A DNA stretch of 64,000 nt from the NCBI RefSeq assembly GCF_014202505.1, contig NZ_JACHGW010000002.1, positions 930,001 through 994,000 of the forward strand, in the 5' to 3' direction. Both the position numbers and the translations under genes were made by a program. Origin of the DNA: Armatimonas rosea. Its GTDB lineage: Bacteria > Armatimonadota > Armatimonadia > Armatimonadales > Armatimonadaceae. The notes beneath the pieces were generated by a model. The model had not been told where the DNA came from, searched no databases, and saw nothing but the letters and a program-made list of their open reading frames with translations. Every line of letters begins with the position of its first letter. Position 1 is the stretch's first letter. Below, in pieces: positions 1 to 10,792 of this stretch.

Positions 1-779
1 ACCTCCATGTGGTCGGAGACAAAGCCCAGAGGGACCACGGCGACGCCGGGAACGGCCCCCCCGGCCCCCGCGGAGCGGGGGAGACTCTTGAGGTAGTCGA
101 GGATATCGGGCTCTAGCCAGGGGACCTGGGGCGGGCCGCTGCGGCTCTGGAAGGCCAGGTCCCAGCGGTAGAGGTTGCAGGCGCTGGCGATCAGGCTGGC
201 GGAGTCGCGGAGCTGCACCTCGTAGTCGCAGTTGCGTGCCATGCCCTGGGGGATACTGTGCGCCGTAAAGACCACCCGGGAGCCGTCGGGGAGCTGCGCC
301 AGAGCCTCTTTGACCCGCTCGGCCATCACGGCGACAAACTCGGGGTGGTTGTAGAAGACCCGAAGCTTATCAAAAGTAGGGGCGCCGGGGCCGACCGCCT
401 CACAGGCCTTGGCGATATCCTCGCGGTACTGGCGGCAGCCGGAGTAGGAGCTAAACGCCGAGGTCACAAACACCAGCGCGCGCTCGACCCCATCGGCCTT
501 CATCAGCGAGATCGTGTCGGTAAGAAACGGGTGCCAGTTGCGGTTGCCAAAGTAGATCGGCAGAGGAAAGCCGCTCTCTCTGAGGGCCTCGATCAGGGCG
601 CGGTTCTGGCCGTTGATGGGGCTGACCCCGCCGAAGTGGTGGTAGTGCTCCGCCACTTCCAGCAGGCGCTCGGCGGGGATATTGCGCCCCGCGGTCACGT
701 TTTGCAGAAACGGCAGGACATCGTCGGGGCCTTCTGGGCCGCCAAAGGAGAGCAGGAGCAGGGCATCGTAGTGGTTCAT
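1..779 (-). CDS. hemH: Ferrochelatase (coproporphyrin type), partial at left edge
   Basis: Inserts ferrous iron into the porphyrin ring; with HemQ next door the expected substrate is coproporphyrin III. Reading the minus strand from the ATG at 779 gives 259 residues that run off the left end. Visible are the N-terminal FGGPEGP segment, FGGVSPIN, the catalytic-histidine motif FTAHSIP, and near the edge GFVSDHMEV, which holds the conserved metal-site Glu. Its ATG overlaps the TGA of hemQ (ATGA), so the two are translationally coupled, and it is the last gene seen in the heme operon. The C-terminal ~50 residues lie outside the window. Identification is firm; substrate choice is inferred from context. 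Confidence 0.95.
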   Translation of the reverse strand, partial: MNHYDALLLLSFGGPEGPDDVLPFLQNVTAGRNIPAERLLEVAEHYHHFGGVSPINGQNRALIEALRESGFPLPIYFGNRNWHPFLTDTISLMKADGVERALVFVTSAFSSYSGCRQYREDIAKACEAVGPGAPTFDKLRVFYNHPEFVAVMAERVKEALAQLPDGSRVVFTAHSIPQGMARNCDYEVQLRDSASLIASACNLYRWDLAFQSRSGPPQVPWLEPDILDYLKSLPRSAGAGGAVPGVAVVPLGFVSDHME

Positions 780-1878
780 AATAGCTTCGTTCCGACCCAG
801 ATCATCTCATTCTCGATCTTGGTCTGGAAGGTCTCCACCGGCTTCTTGACCACGCCGTCGATTGCGGCGCCGGTCCTCAGGTCGAACTTACCGTAGTGCC
901 AGGGACAGACAACAGAACACTCGTCGCTGTTGATAGTTCCCTCACAGAGCGGGCCGCGGGCGTGGCTGCAGCGGTTGTTGATGGCGAGGATCTCGCCCTT
1001 GATGTTGAAGACCCCGACCATCTTGCCCTCCAGAAACACCGTCCGCGCCTGGCCCGGAGCAAGGTCCGCGAGGGGGCAGACCTCCACCCAGCTCTCTCGC
1101 GCCTCGCCGGCAGCCAAGGCCTCGGCGATGGGAGGGCCACCAAGCGTGTCGAGGGCTTCGTCGAGGCGAAGATTGACACAGGTAAAGAGCGGCGTATCTT
1201 GGAGCGTGTAGCGGCTGGACTCGGTCTCGCGCAGCTCTTGCACCAGGTCCAAGAAGTCCGCGGGCTCGTCGGTCTCGAAGGCCAGGATAAACTCGTAGTC
1301 GTCGATCCCGAAGCTGTAGGTGGTGTTGAGGCGAATCGACGGGTACTTTTTCCCCACCTCGATGTGCTCGTCCATCACCCCCTGCCGCGTGTGCTTGGAG
1401 AGCTGGTACCAGTCGCGGGTCTTGATAAACGGGTAGACAAAGACATACTTGGCCTCCGACGGATCGATGACCAGCCGCTCCTCTTCCTCGCTGCTATCGG
1501 CACCGCCCACCCGAATCTCGTAGACCGAGCGCTTGGTCTGGGAGAAGTAGGAGTAGGCGATCTGGAGGTAGCTGCCCATGCGGGTGCGTAGCAGGGCGGT
1601 GGCTAGCTCCTGGAAGACCAGCGGACTCTCGGTGATCTGCCAGAGAAGCAGCTCGCAGTCCGCGCGGGTGCCGACCGTGCTGTAGGGGCGCAGGAGCATG
1701 CGCCGGTTGAAGTTCTGGATGACACTCGAAAGCTCGCGCTTCTGCGCTGCTTGCTCGTCCTCGGGCAGGCGACGCCAGGCCGGGTCGAGCTTGTAGAAGG
1801 CGAAGCGGACATACTGGCGGCGGCTGAGCTGCCGTCCTGCCGGCGGCGCGGCGGGGGTATCGGTGGTGGATCGTGGTC

Positions 1879-1882
<4 letters not shown>
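776..1882 (-). CDS. hemQ: Coproheme decarboxylase fused to a C-terminal Rieske domain
   Basis: The final step of the coproporphyrin-dependent pathway: two oxidative decarboxylations of coproheme to heme b. Residues ~20-235 form the chlorite-dismutase-like fold, with YPFIK (Tyr150, the catalytic position), WYQL, the proximal His173 in MDEH, and the SFGIDDYEF strand. Residues ~265-368 add a Rieske [2Fe-2S] domain with CSH (Cys305, His307) and CPWH (Cys326, His329). Typical HemQ is about 250 residues and lacks this domain, so 368 residues reflects a real fusion in one frame. The start overlaps the hemL stop and the stop overlaps the hemH start (both ATGA). The Rieske part could feed electrons or sense oxidation; this is inference. 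Confidence 0.93.
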
Positions 1883-3174
<1,292 letters not shown>

Positions 3175-3209
3175 GGTGATAGGATACCCGGCTGGCCCCC
3201 CGGTTGGCT

Positions 3210-3336
3210 CGCCCCCGTTGGAGGGGGGCGTCAACGAGCCTGCGGCTGGGAAGGCCTTCGGCCATAGGGATCTCTGATGGCCGAAGGCCTTTGCGGCGGA
3301 ACGCCCGTTGACGCCCCGCTCTAACCGGGGCGGGCT
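3210..3336. repeat. Palindromic hairpin element, family A (copy 1)
   Basis: Between hemY and hemL. The left end is a hairpin with stem CGCCCCC/GGGGGCG and loop GTTGGAG (3210-3230). The right end is a hairpin with stem GCCCCG/CGGGGC and complementary-type loop CTCTAAC (3313-3331). Between them GGCCTTCGGCC and its complement GGCCGAAGGCC pair across a short spacer. The whole block can also fold as one long nested palindrome. It overlaps the last bases of hemY. No T-run follows, so it is not a standard terminator. Confidence 0.8.
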
Positions 3337-4693
3337 ACAGCCGCTCGACCGTCTCCTCCGCTTGGTGGATGCAGTCGGGGATACCGACACCGCGGTAGGC
3401 GCAGCCGGTGAGGTGTAGGCCGGGGGGGAGGGATTTTTCCAGGACAGCGATTCGGTCTAGGTGTCCGGCATCGTACTGGGGGTTGGCGTTGTGCCAGCGG
3501 AAGATGCGGTGAAAGAGCGGCTCGGCGGTGATGCCTAGGATATCTAAAAGCTGCTCTCTTGCCATCGCGAGAATCTCGTCGTCGGTTTTTTCCAGGGTCT
3601 CAGGGGTGCGCGAGCCGCCGAAGAAGACCCGGACGAGTGCCTGGCCCTCGGGGGCGCGCGACGGGAACTTCACCGACGAGATCGTCAGGGCATTGATCGG
3701 GCGCTTCTCCCGCAGGGGGATCACCATGCCAAAGCCGTGTAAGGGGCGCTTGATCTCGTCGGTGCGGAAGCCGAGGGAGAGCGTCCCCGTGCTCACCGCA
3801 CGCATCAGCTCCAGCTGCTCGGCGACCCGTGGTGCGAAGGGCTCGACCAGCGTGGCGGCGACCGAGGCGGGCGTGGTCACGATCACCTGCGCGGCGTCGA
3901 GTGTCGTGCCATCCGAGAGCGTGAGCGTGTAGCCTGTTGAGGTTTGCGTGAGCGCTGTCACCGCCGTATTGAGCTTGAGGGGGCCGGTGAGCTTGCCCAC
4001 AAGCGCGTCGACTAGCTCTTGCGTCCCGCCGGGGAACGACTGGAACATCGAGGGCCGCTTGCCGCCTTTACTGGCCTGTGCCAGCTTGGCTTTCTGCGCG
4101 AGCGTCCCACGGATCAGGCTCCCAAACTCCGTCTCCAGCTCGCGGTAGCGTGGGAAGGTCGCCAGCAGGCTCTGGCGCTCGGACTCGCCGCTGTAGATCC
4201 CCGAGAGCAGGGGCTCCCCGAGGCGCTCGAGAGCTTCTTGCCCGAAGCGGCGGCGCACAAAGCTGCCCACGGTCTCGTCGGCGGGATCGGTGCGCGCAGG
4301 GAGAAGCCAGTCTAGGCCCATGCGGAGCTTGCCGGGCCACGAGAGCAGGGGGCTTTGGAGGAAGGGCCAGAGCTTGGTGGGGACGATCAGCTGCATGCCG
4401 TCGGGGAGGGCGACCGGCTGGCCCTGGTGTAGGATGTAGATCGTGCGGAGCTGGTCGTTGGTGCCCAGGAGCCGCTCCCCAAGACCCAGCTCCCGTGCGA
4501 GCTGCGCCGCCCAGGGCTTGGTTGCCAGAAACGAGTCCGCGCCGCCCTCGACCACAAAACCGTCGATTTTCTCTGTCTGGAGCTTCCCGCCCCAGCGCCC
4601 CGACGACTCAATCAAGGTGTAGTCAAGGCCGCGCTTCTGGGCGAACCACGCCGCGCTCAGCCCGGAGATACCGCCCCCAATAATGGCAATCAT
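3335..4693 (-). CDS. hemY: Protoporphyrinogen/coproporphyrinogen oxidase, HemY type
   Basis: FAD- and oxygen-dependent oxidation of the porphyrinogen ring; in a HemQ-containing pathway the product is coproporphyrin III (CgoX activity). 452 residues. The N-terminal dinucleotide-binding motif GGGISGLSAAW is followed by the flavin contact E-S-S-G-R-W-GGKLQTE and by VEGGADSFLATKPW, a HemY hallmark; the C-terminal end has HLTGCAYRGVGIPDCIHQAEE, the second FAD-contact block. The start overlaps the hemE stop (ATGA). Its stop lies within the adjoining palindromic element. Some databases call this hemG; the sequence is the HemY family. Confidence 0.95.
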   Translation of the reverse strand: MIAIIGGGISGLSAAWFAQKRGLDYTLIESSGRWGGKLQTEKIDGFVVEGGADSFLATKPWAAQLARELGLGERLLGTNDQLRTIYILHQGQPVALPDGMQLIVPTKLWPFLQSPLLSWPGKLRMGLDWLLPARTDPADETVGSFVRRRFGQEALERLGEPLLSGIYSGESERQSLLATFPRYRELETEFGSLIRGTLAQKAKLAQASKGGKRPSMFQSFPGGTQELVDALVGKLTGPLKLNTAVTALTQTSTGYTLTLSDGTTLDAAQVIVTTPASVAATLVEPFAPRVAEQLELMRAVSTGTLSLGFRTDEIKRPLHGFGMVIPLREKRPINALTISSVKFPSRAPEGQALVRVFFGGSRTPETLEKTDDEILAMAREQLLDILGITAEPLFHRIFRWHNANPQYDAGHLDRIAVLEKSLPPGLHLTGCAYRGVGIPDCIHQAEETVERL

Positions 4694-5727
4694 GGTGTTT
4701 GGGTGTACTCATGGACAAACTCCACGAGGCGCTTGACCGTCTCGACCGGCGTGTGCTGCAAGATGCCGTGCCCCAGATTGAAGATGTGCCCTGGTCTGCC
4801 CTTGACACTATCCAGGATCGCCTCCACCTGCGGTTGGAGCGCGTCCCAGTTTGCAAAGAGTGCTACCGGATCGAGGTTCCCTTGCACCGCCACACGGTCG
4901 CCGAGTGTCTCCCACGCCGACGCCAGATCCGTGCGCCAGTCCACCCCGATCACATCGCCGCCGGCCTGGGCCATCTGCGGCAGGATTCCCCCGGTGCCCG
5001 TGCCAAAGTGGATCAAGGGGACGCCCGCCGTGCCCGCAATCTCCAGCGCGAGCTTGCTGTAGGGGAGTACAAACTTCGTGTAGTCCGCCGGGCTCAGCTC
5101 GCCCACCCAGCTATCGAAGAGCTGGAGCGCCTGCGCACCCGCCTCAGCCTGCGCGACTAGGTACTCTCCGGCGAGGGTGGCGAGCTTGGTCATCAGCAGG
5201 TGCCAGGCATCCGGCTGGTTCCACATCAGGGTCTTGACCTCGATCCGGTTCTTGCTCCCCCCGCCCTCGACCGCGTAGCTGGCGAGCGTGAAGGGCGCGC
5301 CGCTAAAGCCGATCAGCGGAATCCCCCGCGGGTCGAGCTGCTTGCGGGTGAGGCGAATCGCCTCCAAGGTGAAGCCCAGCGCTGCACGTGGGTCTGGGAC
5401 GCGCAGCGCTTCGATATCGGCGAGGGTGCGCACGGGGTTGTGGATGATCGGCCCCTCGCCCTTGGCAAACTCCAGGCTCAGGCCCATTCCCTCCAGTGGC
5501 GGGAGGATATCGGCGAAGATAATCGCGGCATCGAGGTCGAAGGCGTTGATCGGCTGCATCGTCACTTCGCACGCCAGCTCGGGGCTCTTGATGAGCTCCA
5601 GGATCGTGTTCTGTGCCCGCAGGGCGCGGTACTCGGGCATGTAGCGCCCTGCTTGGCGCATCAGCCAGACCGGCGTCGCATCGACAGGCTCGCGGCGGCA
5701 AGCGCGTAAAAATCGGCTATTTTGCAT
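4690..5727 (-). CDS. hemE: Uroporphyrinogen decarboxylase
   Basis: Removes four acetate carboxyls from uroporphyrinogen III to give coproporphyrinogen III. 345 residues from the ATG at 5727, matching the usual length; the longer open frame upstream only translates a C-rich hairpin region. The signature RQAGRYMPEYRALR near residue 30 carries the conserved Arg pair, and AAIIFADILPPLEGMG carries the catalytic Asp. The later FGTGTGG and GVDWR segments complete the active site, and LGHGILQHTPVE is the typical C-terminal block. It is coupled to hemY by ATGA overlap. Confidence 0.96.
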   Translation of the reverse strand: MQNSRFLRACRREPVDATPVWLMRQAGRYMPEYRALRAQNTILELIKSPELACEVTMQPINAFDLDAAIIFADILPPLEGMGLSLEFAKGEGPIIHNPVRTLADIEALRVPDPRAALGFTLEAIRLTRKQLDPRGIPLIGFSGAPFTLASYAVEGGGSKNRIEVKTLMWNQPDAWHLLMTKLATLAGEYLVAQAEAGAQALQLFDSWVGELSPADYTKFVLPYSKLALEIAGTAGVPLIHFGTGTGGILPQMAQAGGDVIGVDWRTDLASAWETLGDRVAVQGNLDPVALFANWDALQPQVEAILDSVKGRPGHIFNLGHGILQHTPVETVKRLVEFVHEYTQTP

Positions 5728-5740
5728 AGATAGTCTCTTC

Positions 5741-5820
5741 CCCCCTAACCCCCGCCTAGCGGGGGGACAAGTCGGAATCGGGTTCCTTGTATCCCCCCCG
5801 TTGCACGGGGGATGGGGGGG
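5741..5820. repeat. Two C/G-rich hairpins between hemB and hemE
   Basis: A hairpin CCCCCGC-CTA-GCGGGGG is followed by a second with arms CCCCC/GGGGG around GTTGCAC, then a run of G. The second loop resembles, but does not match, the GTTGGAG loop of family A. Internal to the operon, so probably a processing or attenuating structure rather than a full stop. Confidence 0.55.
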
Positions 5821-5833
5821 AGGTGTCGTTAGT

Positions 5834-6814
5834 TTACCTCTCGGCGAGCCAGCGGACGGCGTCGCGGGCAAAATACGTCAGGATCATGTCGGCTCCGGCG
5901 CGCTTGATGCTCACCAGGCTCTCTAAGGCGCAGCGCTGCAAATCAATCCAGCCGTTCTGGGCGGCGGCGTGGAGCATGGCGTACTCGCCGCTGACTTGGT
6001 AGGCGGCCAGCGGTAGCTCGTAGGCATCGCGCACCTCCCGGATGATGTCCAGATACGCCAGCGCGGGCTTGACCATCAGAATATCCGCGCCTTGTTCCAC
6101 ATCGAGCGCCACTTCCCGTAGCGCCTCCCGACGGTTCGCGGGGTCCATCTGGTACTGGCCGCGGTCGCCGAACTGGGGCGGACTCTCGGCGGCATCGCGG
6201 AAGGGGCCGTAGAAGCCGCTGGCGTACTTGGCGGCGTAGCTCATGGTGACCGTATTGACCAGCCCCGCGCTATCCAGCGCTCCGCGAATCGCCCCGATCA
6301 TGCCGTCCATCATCCCCGACGGCGCGATGATATCCGCCCCCGCCTCGGCGTGGACCACGGATGCCTTGCCGAGCAGCTCCAGGGTCGGGTCGTTGAGCAG
6401 ATACCCCGCCTCGTCCAAGACACCGCAGTGGCCATGATCCGTGTACTCACAGAAGCACATGTCCGAGATCACGAGCAGCTCGGGGCAGGCTTTTTTGAGG
6501 GCGCGAATCGTGGTGGGGATAATCCCCTCCGGGTTCCAGTTCTCGCTCCCGCAGGCGTCCTTGGTCTCGGGAATCCCAAACAAGATCACCGCGGGAATGC
6601 CCTCGTCGAACGCACGGCTCGCCTCCACGACCAGCGTGTCCGGCGACCACTGGCACTGCCCCGGCATCGAGCGGATGGGGATTTGCAGGCCGCTGCCGTG
6701 GCGCACAAAGAGCGGGTAGATAAAGTCCGCCGCATCGAGCGAGGTCTCCTGCACCATGCGGCGCAAGAGCGGCGTGCGCCGCAAGCGGCGCGGTCGAAAG
6801 ATCAAATCATTCAT
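5834..6814 (-). CDS. hemB: Porphobilinogen synthase (5-aminolevulinate dehydratase)
   Basis: Condenses two 5-aminolevulinates to porphobilinogen. 326 residues, full length. The zinc-site cysteines are present in [14 protein letters not shown], so this is a zinc-type enzyme. The two active-site lysines lie in SYAAKYAS and MVKPALAY, and [16 protein letters not shown] is the conserved loop. [16 protein letters not shown] near the C-terminal third is the family signature. Heme operon member between hemD and hemE, with repeat-containing gaps on both sides rather than overlaps. Confidence 0.97.
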   Translation of the reverse strand: MNDLIFRPRRLRRTPLLRRMVQETSLDAADFIYPLFVRHGSGLQIPIRSMPGQCQWSPDTLVVEASRAFDEGIPAVILFGIPETKDACGSENWNPEGIIPTTIRALKKACPELLVISDMCFCEYTDHGHCGVLDEAGYLLNDPTLELLGKASVVHAEAGADIIAPSGMMDGMIGAIRGALDSAGLVNTVTMSYAAKYASGFYGPFRDAAESPPQFGDRGQYQMDPANRREALREVALDVEQGADILMVKPALAYLDIIREVRDAYELPLAAYQVSGEYAMLHAAAQNGWIDLQRCALESLVSIKRAGADMILTYFARDAVRWLAER

Positions 6815-6845
6815 AACTAATTTTTTCTTGCCCTCATGGAAATCA

Positions 6846-6935
6846 TGGGGCTATGGGGCCTTCGGCCGCCTCCTCGTTCCTCGTCGGTAAAATTTCGCCG
6901 AAGGCGCGGCGGCGGCACGACGCCCCATTGCCCCA
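6846..6935. repeat. Palindromic spacer between hemD and hemB
   Basis: A ~90-base imperfect palindrome. The left arm contains ATGGGGC and GGCCTTCGGCCGCC; the right arm contains GGCGGCGGC and GCCCCAT. It shares the GGCCTTCGGCC hairpin with family A elsewhere in the window. Confidence 0.6.
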
Positions 6936-6938
6936 CGT

Positions 6939-7712
6939 TTATCGTGCGGGAACGGGAACAAAATAATCCCCCAGTGCCGCGATAAGGCCGTCGAGCGTGT
7001 GCGTGGCGGGCATTACGTCCACGGTCAGGCCATGCGCCTCAGCGGCGGCGGCGGTCTGGGGGCCGATACAGGCGAGACAGACTCCGGTGAGGCTGGCGCG
7101 GCTCCCGCCCTCGCTCTCCAGCCGGGCGAGAAAGTTATCGACGGTCGAGGCGCTGGTAAAGGTTACCGCATCCACGCGCCTTTGGGCCAGTAGCGCCGCA
7201 ACATCCGCCCCGCCCGTCCCACGGATTGTTCGGTATGCCTCAACGACAGTCACAATCGCTCCACGCGCTGTGAGCTGCTCTGCGAGTGTGGGCGGGGCAA
7301 TCGCGGAGGCGGGGATGAGCACGCGCTGGCCAGGCAGGATCGGCAGCGCTTTACCTAGCGCTTCGGCGGTGAATGTCTCGGGCAGTAGAATCGCTTTTCG
7401 ACCAAGGTAGGCTGCAGAGGCTTTCGCGGTGGCGGGGCCGACGGCGGCTATAGGAATCTCTTCCACCGCATCTTCCATCTCAGGGAAGAGGGCTGCCATT
7501 GTTTGTACGGTGTTGGCGCTGGTGAGGACGAGCCAATCAAAGCGGGCAAGATCGGCGAGCGCCGCGCGTAGCGGCGCGTCGTCTTCTGGGGGAGCAATCG
7601 CGATACAGGGGTACTCGATCACCTCCGCGCCGTGGGCTTGGAGCAGGGCGGTGAAGCGGGAGTTCTGGTGGGTGGCGCGGGTGTTGACGATGCGCTTGCC
7701 GATTAGGGGCAT
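6939..7712 (-). CDS. hemD: Uroporphyrinogen-III synthase
   Basis: Closes hydroxymethylbilane with inversion of ring D. 257 residues from the ATG at 7712 (MPLIGKRIVNTRATHQN); the upstream extension to 7781 is low-complexity repeat translation. The family is weakly conserved, but the pattern is clear: an N-terminal VNTRA strand, FDWLVLTSANTVQ, IAAVGPATAKA, and the second-domain DAVTFTSASTVDNF and CIGPQTAAAAEAHGL. Its place between hemC and hemB supports the call. Activity depends on fold rather than catalytic residues, so no single residue can be checked. Confidence 0.92.
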   Translation of the reverse strand: MPLIGKRIVNTRATHQNSRFTALLQAHGAEVIEYPCIAIAPPEDDAPLRAALADLARFDWLVLTSANTVQTMAALFPEMEDAVEEIPIAAVGPATAKASAAYLGRKAILLPETFTAEALGKALPILPGQRVLIPASAIAPPTLAEQLTARGAIVTVVEAYRTIRGTGGADVAALLAQRRVDAVTFTSASTVDNFLARLESEGGSRASLTGVCLACIGPQTAAAAEAHGLTVDVMPATHTLDGLIAALGDYFVPVPAR

Positions 7713-7755
7713 GTGGCCATCTCCGTGTCGGCCATCTCCCTGCCGCTGAGACGGC

Positions 7756-7866
7756 TTCCCTCTTCCCCTGATGGCTCGCAAGCTCGCCGGGAAGAGGGAC
7801 TTTCCGGTATGCCCCTCTTCCCAGCGAGGAACGAGCGCACCCAGAGGGTACCCGCGGAAGAGGGGG
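7756..7866. repeat. Paired long hairpins between hemC and hemD
   Basis: Two successive inverted repeats with arms CCCTCTTCCC/GGGAAGAGGG (7756-7798) and CCCCTCTTCC/GGAAGAGGGG (about 7811-7866). Together they form a ~110-base structured spacer inside the heme operon. There is no T-run. It may act in mRNA processing or stability. Confidence 0.6.
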
Positions 7867-7899
7867 AGCGCTCTAAGGCGCGGGGAGATGGCACACTAT

Positions 7900-8796
7900 T
7901 TACCCCAAGAGCTCCGTGGCTCCTTGCGCCTTGGCGTCGTCGGCGAGCTGGGCTCCGAGAGCTTCGGCGTCGGAGGGGGAGGCGGTGCCGGTGACCTCGA
8001 TGCAGCGGGTGCCGTCGAGGGACAGAACCCGGGCAGTGAGGGTGAGCGTGGAGCCCTCTAGGTAGGCGTAGGCGGCGAGAGGGAGCGAGCAGCCACCGCC
8101 GAGCGCGGCGAGGAAGGAGCGCTCGGCGGTGACCGCCTGCGCGGTGGCGGTGTCGTGGAGCGGAGCGAGGGCCGCGATAATCGCGGCATCGTCGCGGCAT
8201 TGCACGGCAATTGCCCCTTGGCCGGGCGCGGGTAGGAGCACATTGAAGGGGAGGACCTCAGTGATGGTAGCGCTGTAGCCCAGGCGCTCCAGGCCGGCGT
8301 GGGCGAGGAGGATGGCATCGTAGGGGCCGCTCGGGTCGAGGGCTTTCTGGATGCGCGTATCAACATTGCCGCGGATATCGAGCAGCTGCAGGTCCGGGCG
8401 GGCGCGCAGGAGCTGGGCGGCGCGGCGGCGGCTACTGGTGCCGATGGTCGCGTGGTGCGGGAGGTCCAGGAGGCTCTTGCCGCTGCGGCTGACGAGCACA
8501 TCCCCGACCGGGGCACGCTTGAGGATCGCCCCAATTGCCAGGCCCGTGGGCTGCTCGGTGGGCAGGTCCTTGAGGCTGTGCACGGCGCACTGGATGCGGT
8601 TCTCGTGGAGCGCGGCCTCCAGCTCGGCGGTGAAGAGGCCCTTGCCGCCGATCAGCGGCAGAGGGGTATCGAGGACGCGGTCGCCCTTGGTCTGGATGAC
8701 CTCGATCTCGCCGCTCCCTTCTGGCAGGAGCGAGAGGACATGGTCGGTCTGCCAGCGGGCGAGCTTGGAGCCACGGGTGCCAAAGCGCAGGCGCAT
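7900..8796 (-). CDS. hemC: Hydroxymethylbilane synthase (porphobilinogen deaminase)
   Basis: Polymerises four porphobilinogens into hydroxymethylbilane. 298 residues. The N-terminal FGTRGSKLARWQ, VHSLKDLPTEQP with the catalytic Asp, IGTSSRRRAAQL and DIRGNVDTRI Arg clusters, and the dipyrromethane-attachment Cys in LGGGCSLPLAAY are all present. The ATG follows the hemA TAG with no gap, implying translational coupling. Full length for the family. Confidence 0.97.
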   Translation of the reverse strand: MRLRFGTRGSKLARWQTDHVLSLLPEGSGEIEVIQTKGDRVLDTPLPLIGGKGLFTAELEAALHENRIQCAVHSLKDLPTEQPTGLAIGAILKRAPVGDVLVSRSGKSLLDLPHHATIGTSSRRRAAQLLRARPDLQLLDIRGNVDTRIQKALDPSGPYDAILLAHAGLERLGYSATITEVLPFNVLLPAPGQGAIAVQCRDDAAIIAALAPLHDTATAQAVTAERSFLAALGGGCSLPLAAYAYLEGSTLTLTARVLSLDGTRCIEVTGTASPSDAEALGAQLADDAKAQGATELLG

Positions 8797-10074
8797 CTAG
8801 TTCTTCTCAGCGAAGGGACAGCGGGCCGCCTCCAGGCCAAAGACATCGCGCACCGTGTCGGCGTAGTTGACCCCGTTGCCCTCGATGGCGTTGGAGCGCA
8901 GGCGCAGGGTGGGCTCGTGCATCAGGCGGTTGACCAGGCTATGGGCCAGGATCTCAATCGCCCGCTGCGTGGCTTCATCGGCGTGGGGCAGCCGGGCAAG
9001 GGCCTTCTCGACCTCGCTCTGCGCCAGGCCCTGCGCCCAGTCCCGTAGGTCCTTGATGACCGGAGTCACCTCGCGGGTCTGGAGCCACTCGGTGAAGCGG
9101 GCGGTCTCTTGGCCGATAATCTGCTCGACGGCCGGGACCGCGGCGCGCCGTAGCTCGAAGTTGGCGTCGATCACTTGCTGGAGGGCGTCGATATCGTGGT
9201 ACGCCACGGACTCCAGGGTCGCGACTGTCTCCTCGATATCTCGGGGGACTGCGATATCCACGAGGGTGAGGGGGCGGCTTTCACGGGCGCGCACGGCGGC
9301 GGCGACCTCGCTGTAGTAGATCACGGTGTGGGGCGCACCGGTCGCACAGATCACCGCATCGGCCCAGGTGAGTGCCTCTTCGAGCTGACACCAGCTCAGG
9401 GCGCGGGCGCTGAGCTTCTGCGCGAGGTCCTCGGCATGGACCAGCGTGCGGTTGATGACGGCCAGCTCGACCGACTCGGTGGCGCGGAGGGTCTGTGCGG
9501 CGAGGACGGCCATCTCCCCGACTCCCACGACCAGCACGCGGCGCGGTGCGGTCTGGAGCACGAGCTGCGCTCCCGCATGGCTCACCGATGTCGTGAAGCG
9601 GCTGATCTCGGTCTCGGTGCGGGCGCGCTTGCCGGCCTGGGTCGCCTGGGCAAAGAGGCGCGAGAGAACCGGCCCGACTGACCCCGCGGTCTGTGCTTCC
9701 TGAAACGCCAGCCCGACCTGGCCGAGAATCTGGTCCTCCCCTAAGATCATCGACTCCAGCCCACACGCGACACGGAGCAGGTGGGTGGTGACGGTCTCGC
9801 CGGTCTTGAGGCTGAGGTGAGGAACGAGCTCGCTCTCAGGCAAGCGGTAGAGCGCACTGAAAGCGGCGACCACGCTGGCATGGTGGACCTGTGGGCGGAG
9901 CACGGCGTAGAGCTCCAGGCGGTTGCAGGTCGAGAGCAGGACGGCCTCGGAAAAAAGCTCGGTGGCCCGTAGCTCCTCCAGGGCGGTGCGCAGGGCGCAC
10001 CCCGAGAGGGCAAGGCGCTCACGCAGGGCGACCGGCGCGGTGTGGTGATTGACTCCTAGCAAAACGACTGACAC
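8797..10074 (-). CDS. hemA: Glutamyl-tRNA reductase
   Basis: First committed step of tetrapyrrole synthesis: NADPH reduction of glutamyl-tRNA to glutamate-1-semialdehyde. 425 residues. The N-terminal domain has LGVNHHTAPVALRE and the nucleophile Cys in LLSTCNRLELYA. The NADPH domain has VLVVGVGEMAVLAAQTL and INRT, then the helical dimerisation tail. The start is GTG at 10074 with AGGAG about ten bases upstream, so this is one of the Shine-Dalgarno-led genes in the window. It is the first gene of the heme operon, hence the likely control point. Confidence 0.97.
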   Translation of the reverse strand: MSVVLLGVNHHTAPVALRERLALSGCALRTALEELRATELFSEAVLLSTCNRLELYAVLRPQVHHASVVAAFSALYRLPESELVPHLSLKTGETVTTHLLRVACGLESMILGEDQILGQVGLAFQEAQTAGSVGPVLSRLFAQATQAGKRARTETEISRFTTSVSHAGAQLVLQTAPRRVLVVGVGEMAVLAAQTLRATESVELAVINRTLVHAEDLAQKLSARALSWCQLEEALTWADAVICATGAPHTVIYYSEVAAAVRARESRPLTLVDIAVPRDIEETVATLESVAYHDIDALQQVIDANFELRRAAVPAVEQIIGQETARFTEWLQTREVTPVIKDLRDWAQGLAQSEVEKALARLPHADEATQRAIEILAHSLVNRLMHEPTLRLRSNAIEGNGVNYADTVRDVFGLEAARCPFAEKN

Positions 10075-10093
10075 GTTCTTGGTTCTCCTGGGT

Positions 10094-10099
10094 AGTATA
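10094..10099 (-). promoter_or_regulatory. Probable hemA operon -10 box
   Basis: Minus-strand TATACT, 19 bases before the GTG of hemA, leaves room for a short leader with the AGGAG ribosome site. The -35 region (GGAACT at 17 bases) is weak, so activation or a GG-extended -10 is likely. Confidence 0.6.
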
Positions 10100-10192
10100 C
10101 CGCTCCTTGCGACAGCAGTTCCCTAGCGTACTTCCCAGAGATGAAGAGCGCATGAAGCTCGCCCAAAGGTTCCCTCGCGCACTCTTGTGGCG

Positions 10193-10198
10193 TAAAAT
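10193..10198 (+). promoter_or_regulatory. Leaderless -10 box for the GDPD gene
   Basis: TAAAAT ends six bases before the ATG at 10205 and no ribosome-binding site is visible, so transcription should begin at or next to the start codon. Confidence 0.65.
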
Positions 10199-10204
10199 AC
10201 CCGC

Positions 10205-10792
10205 ATGACAATCTTTGCCCACCGCGGGGCCTCCGCCGATGCCCCCGAGAACACCCTCGCCGCCTTTTTGCTCGCCGCAGAGCAAGGGGCCGATGGGATC
10301 GAGCTGGACGTGCGCCTGACCGACGATCACCAGCTCTTGGTCCACCACGACCCTATCTCAGGGAGCCGCGCGGACTACCCCCGCCACCCAACCCTCGACG
10401 AGGTGTTTGCAACCGTGGGGGAGAAGTTTGTCTGCATCAATGTGGAGCTGAAAGAGAGCGGCAATGGGCTGGAGCCGCTGGTCTTGGAGTGTATTGCGCG
10501 GCATAAAATCTTGGAGCGTGTGCTGATCTCGTCGTTCTTGCCCGAGGCGCTCAAAAACTGCCCCGGCCTGCCCTGCGCCCGCCTCTTTGCCCGCACGATC
10601 CCCGACGACTGGCCGGAGTGGCCGGTGCTCCACCCGCACTTCGCGCTGGTCACCGACGAGACCATGGCGCTCTGGCGGGAGGCGGGAAAGATTGTCAATG
10701 TCTGGACGGTCAATGACCCCGCGGAGATGAAGCGCCTCGCCGCACTTGGGGTCGATGGGCTCATCACCGACGTGCCCGCCCACTGGAAGTAG
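10205..10792 (+). CDS. Glycerophosphodiester phosphodiesterase
   Basis: Hydrolyses glycerophosphodiesters to glycerol-3-phosphate and an alcohol. 195 residues, at the short end for the family (usually ~230-250). The metal and catalytic signature is intact: FAHRGASADAPENT (His, Arg), DGIELDVRLT (Glu-x-Asp) and LVHHDP (His). Later strands VNVWTVND and GLITDVP complete the TIM barrel. No signal peptide, so cytoplasmic. Transcribed away from hemA from a leaderless promoter. The short middle suggests a minimal substrate loop. Confidence 0.9.
   Translation: MTIFAHRGASADAPENTLAAFLLAAEQGADGIELDVRLTDDHQLLVHHDPISGSRADYPRHPTLDEVFATVGEKFVCINVELKESGNGLEPLVLECIARHKILERVLISSFLPEALKNCPGLPCARLFARTIPDDWPEWPVLHPHFALVTDETMALWREAGKIVNVWTVNDPAEMKRLAALGVDGLITDVPAHWK

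Noticed and set aside
896-1591. A 231-residue plus-strand frame opposite hemQ, and similar long antisense frames across the heme operon
   Set aside because: They lie wholly within strongly conserved genes on the other strand, have no family motifs, and arise from high GC codon bias.
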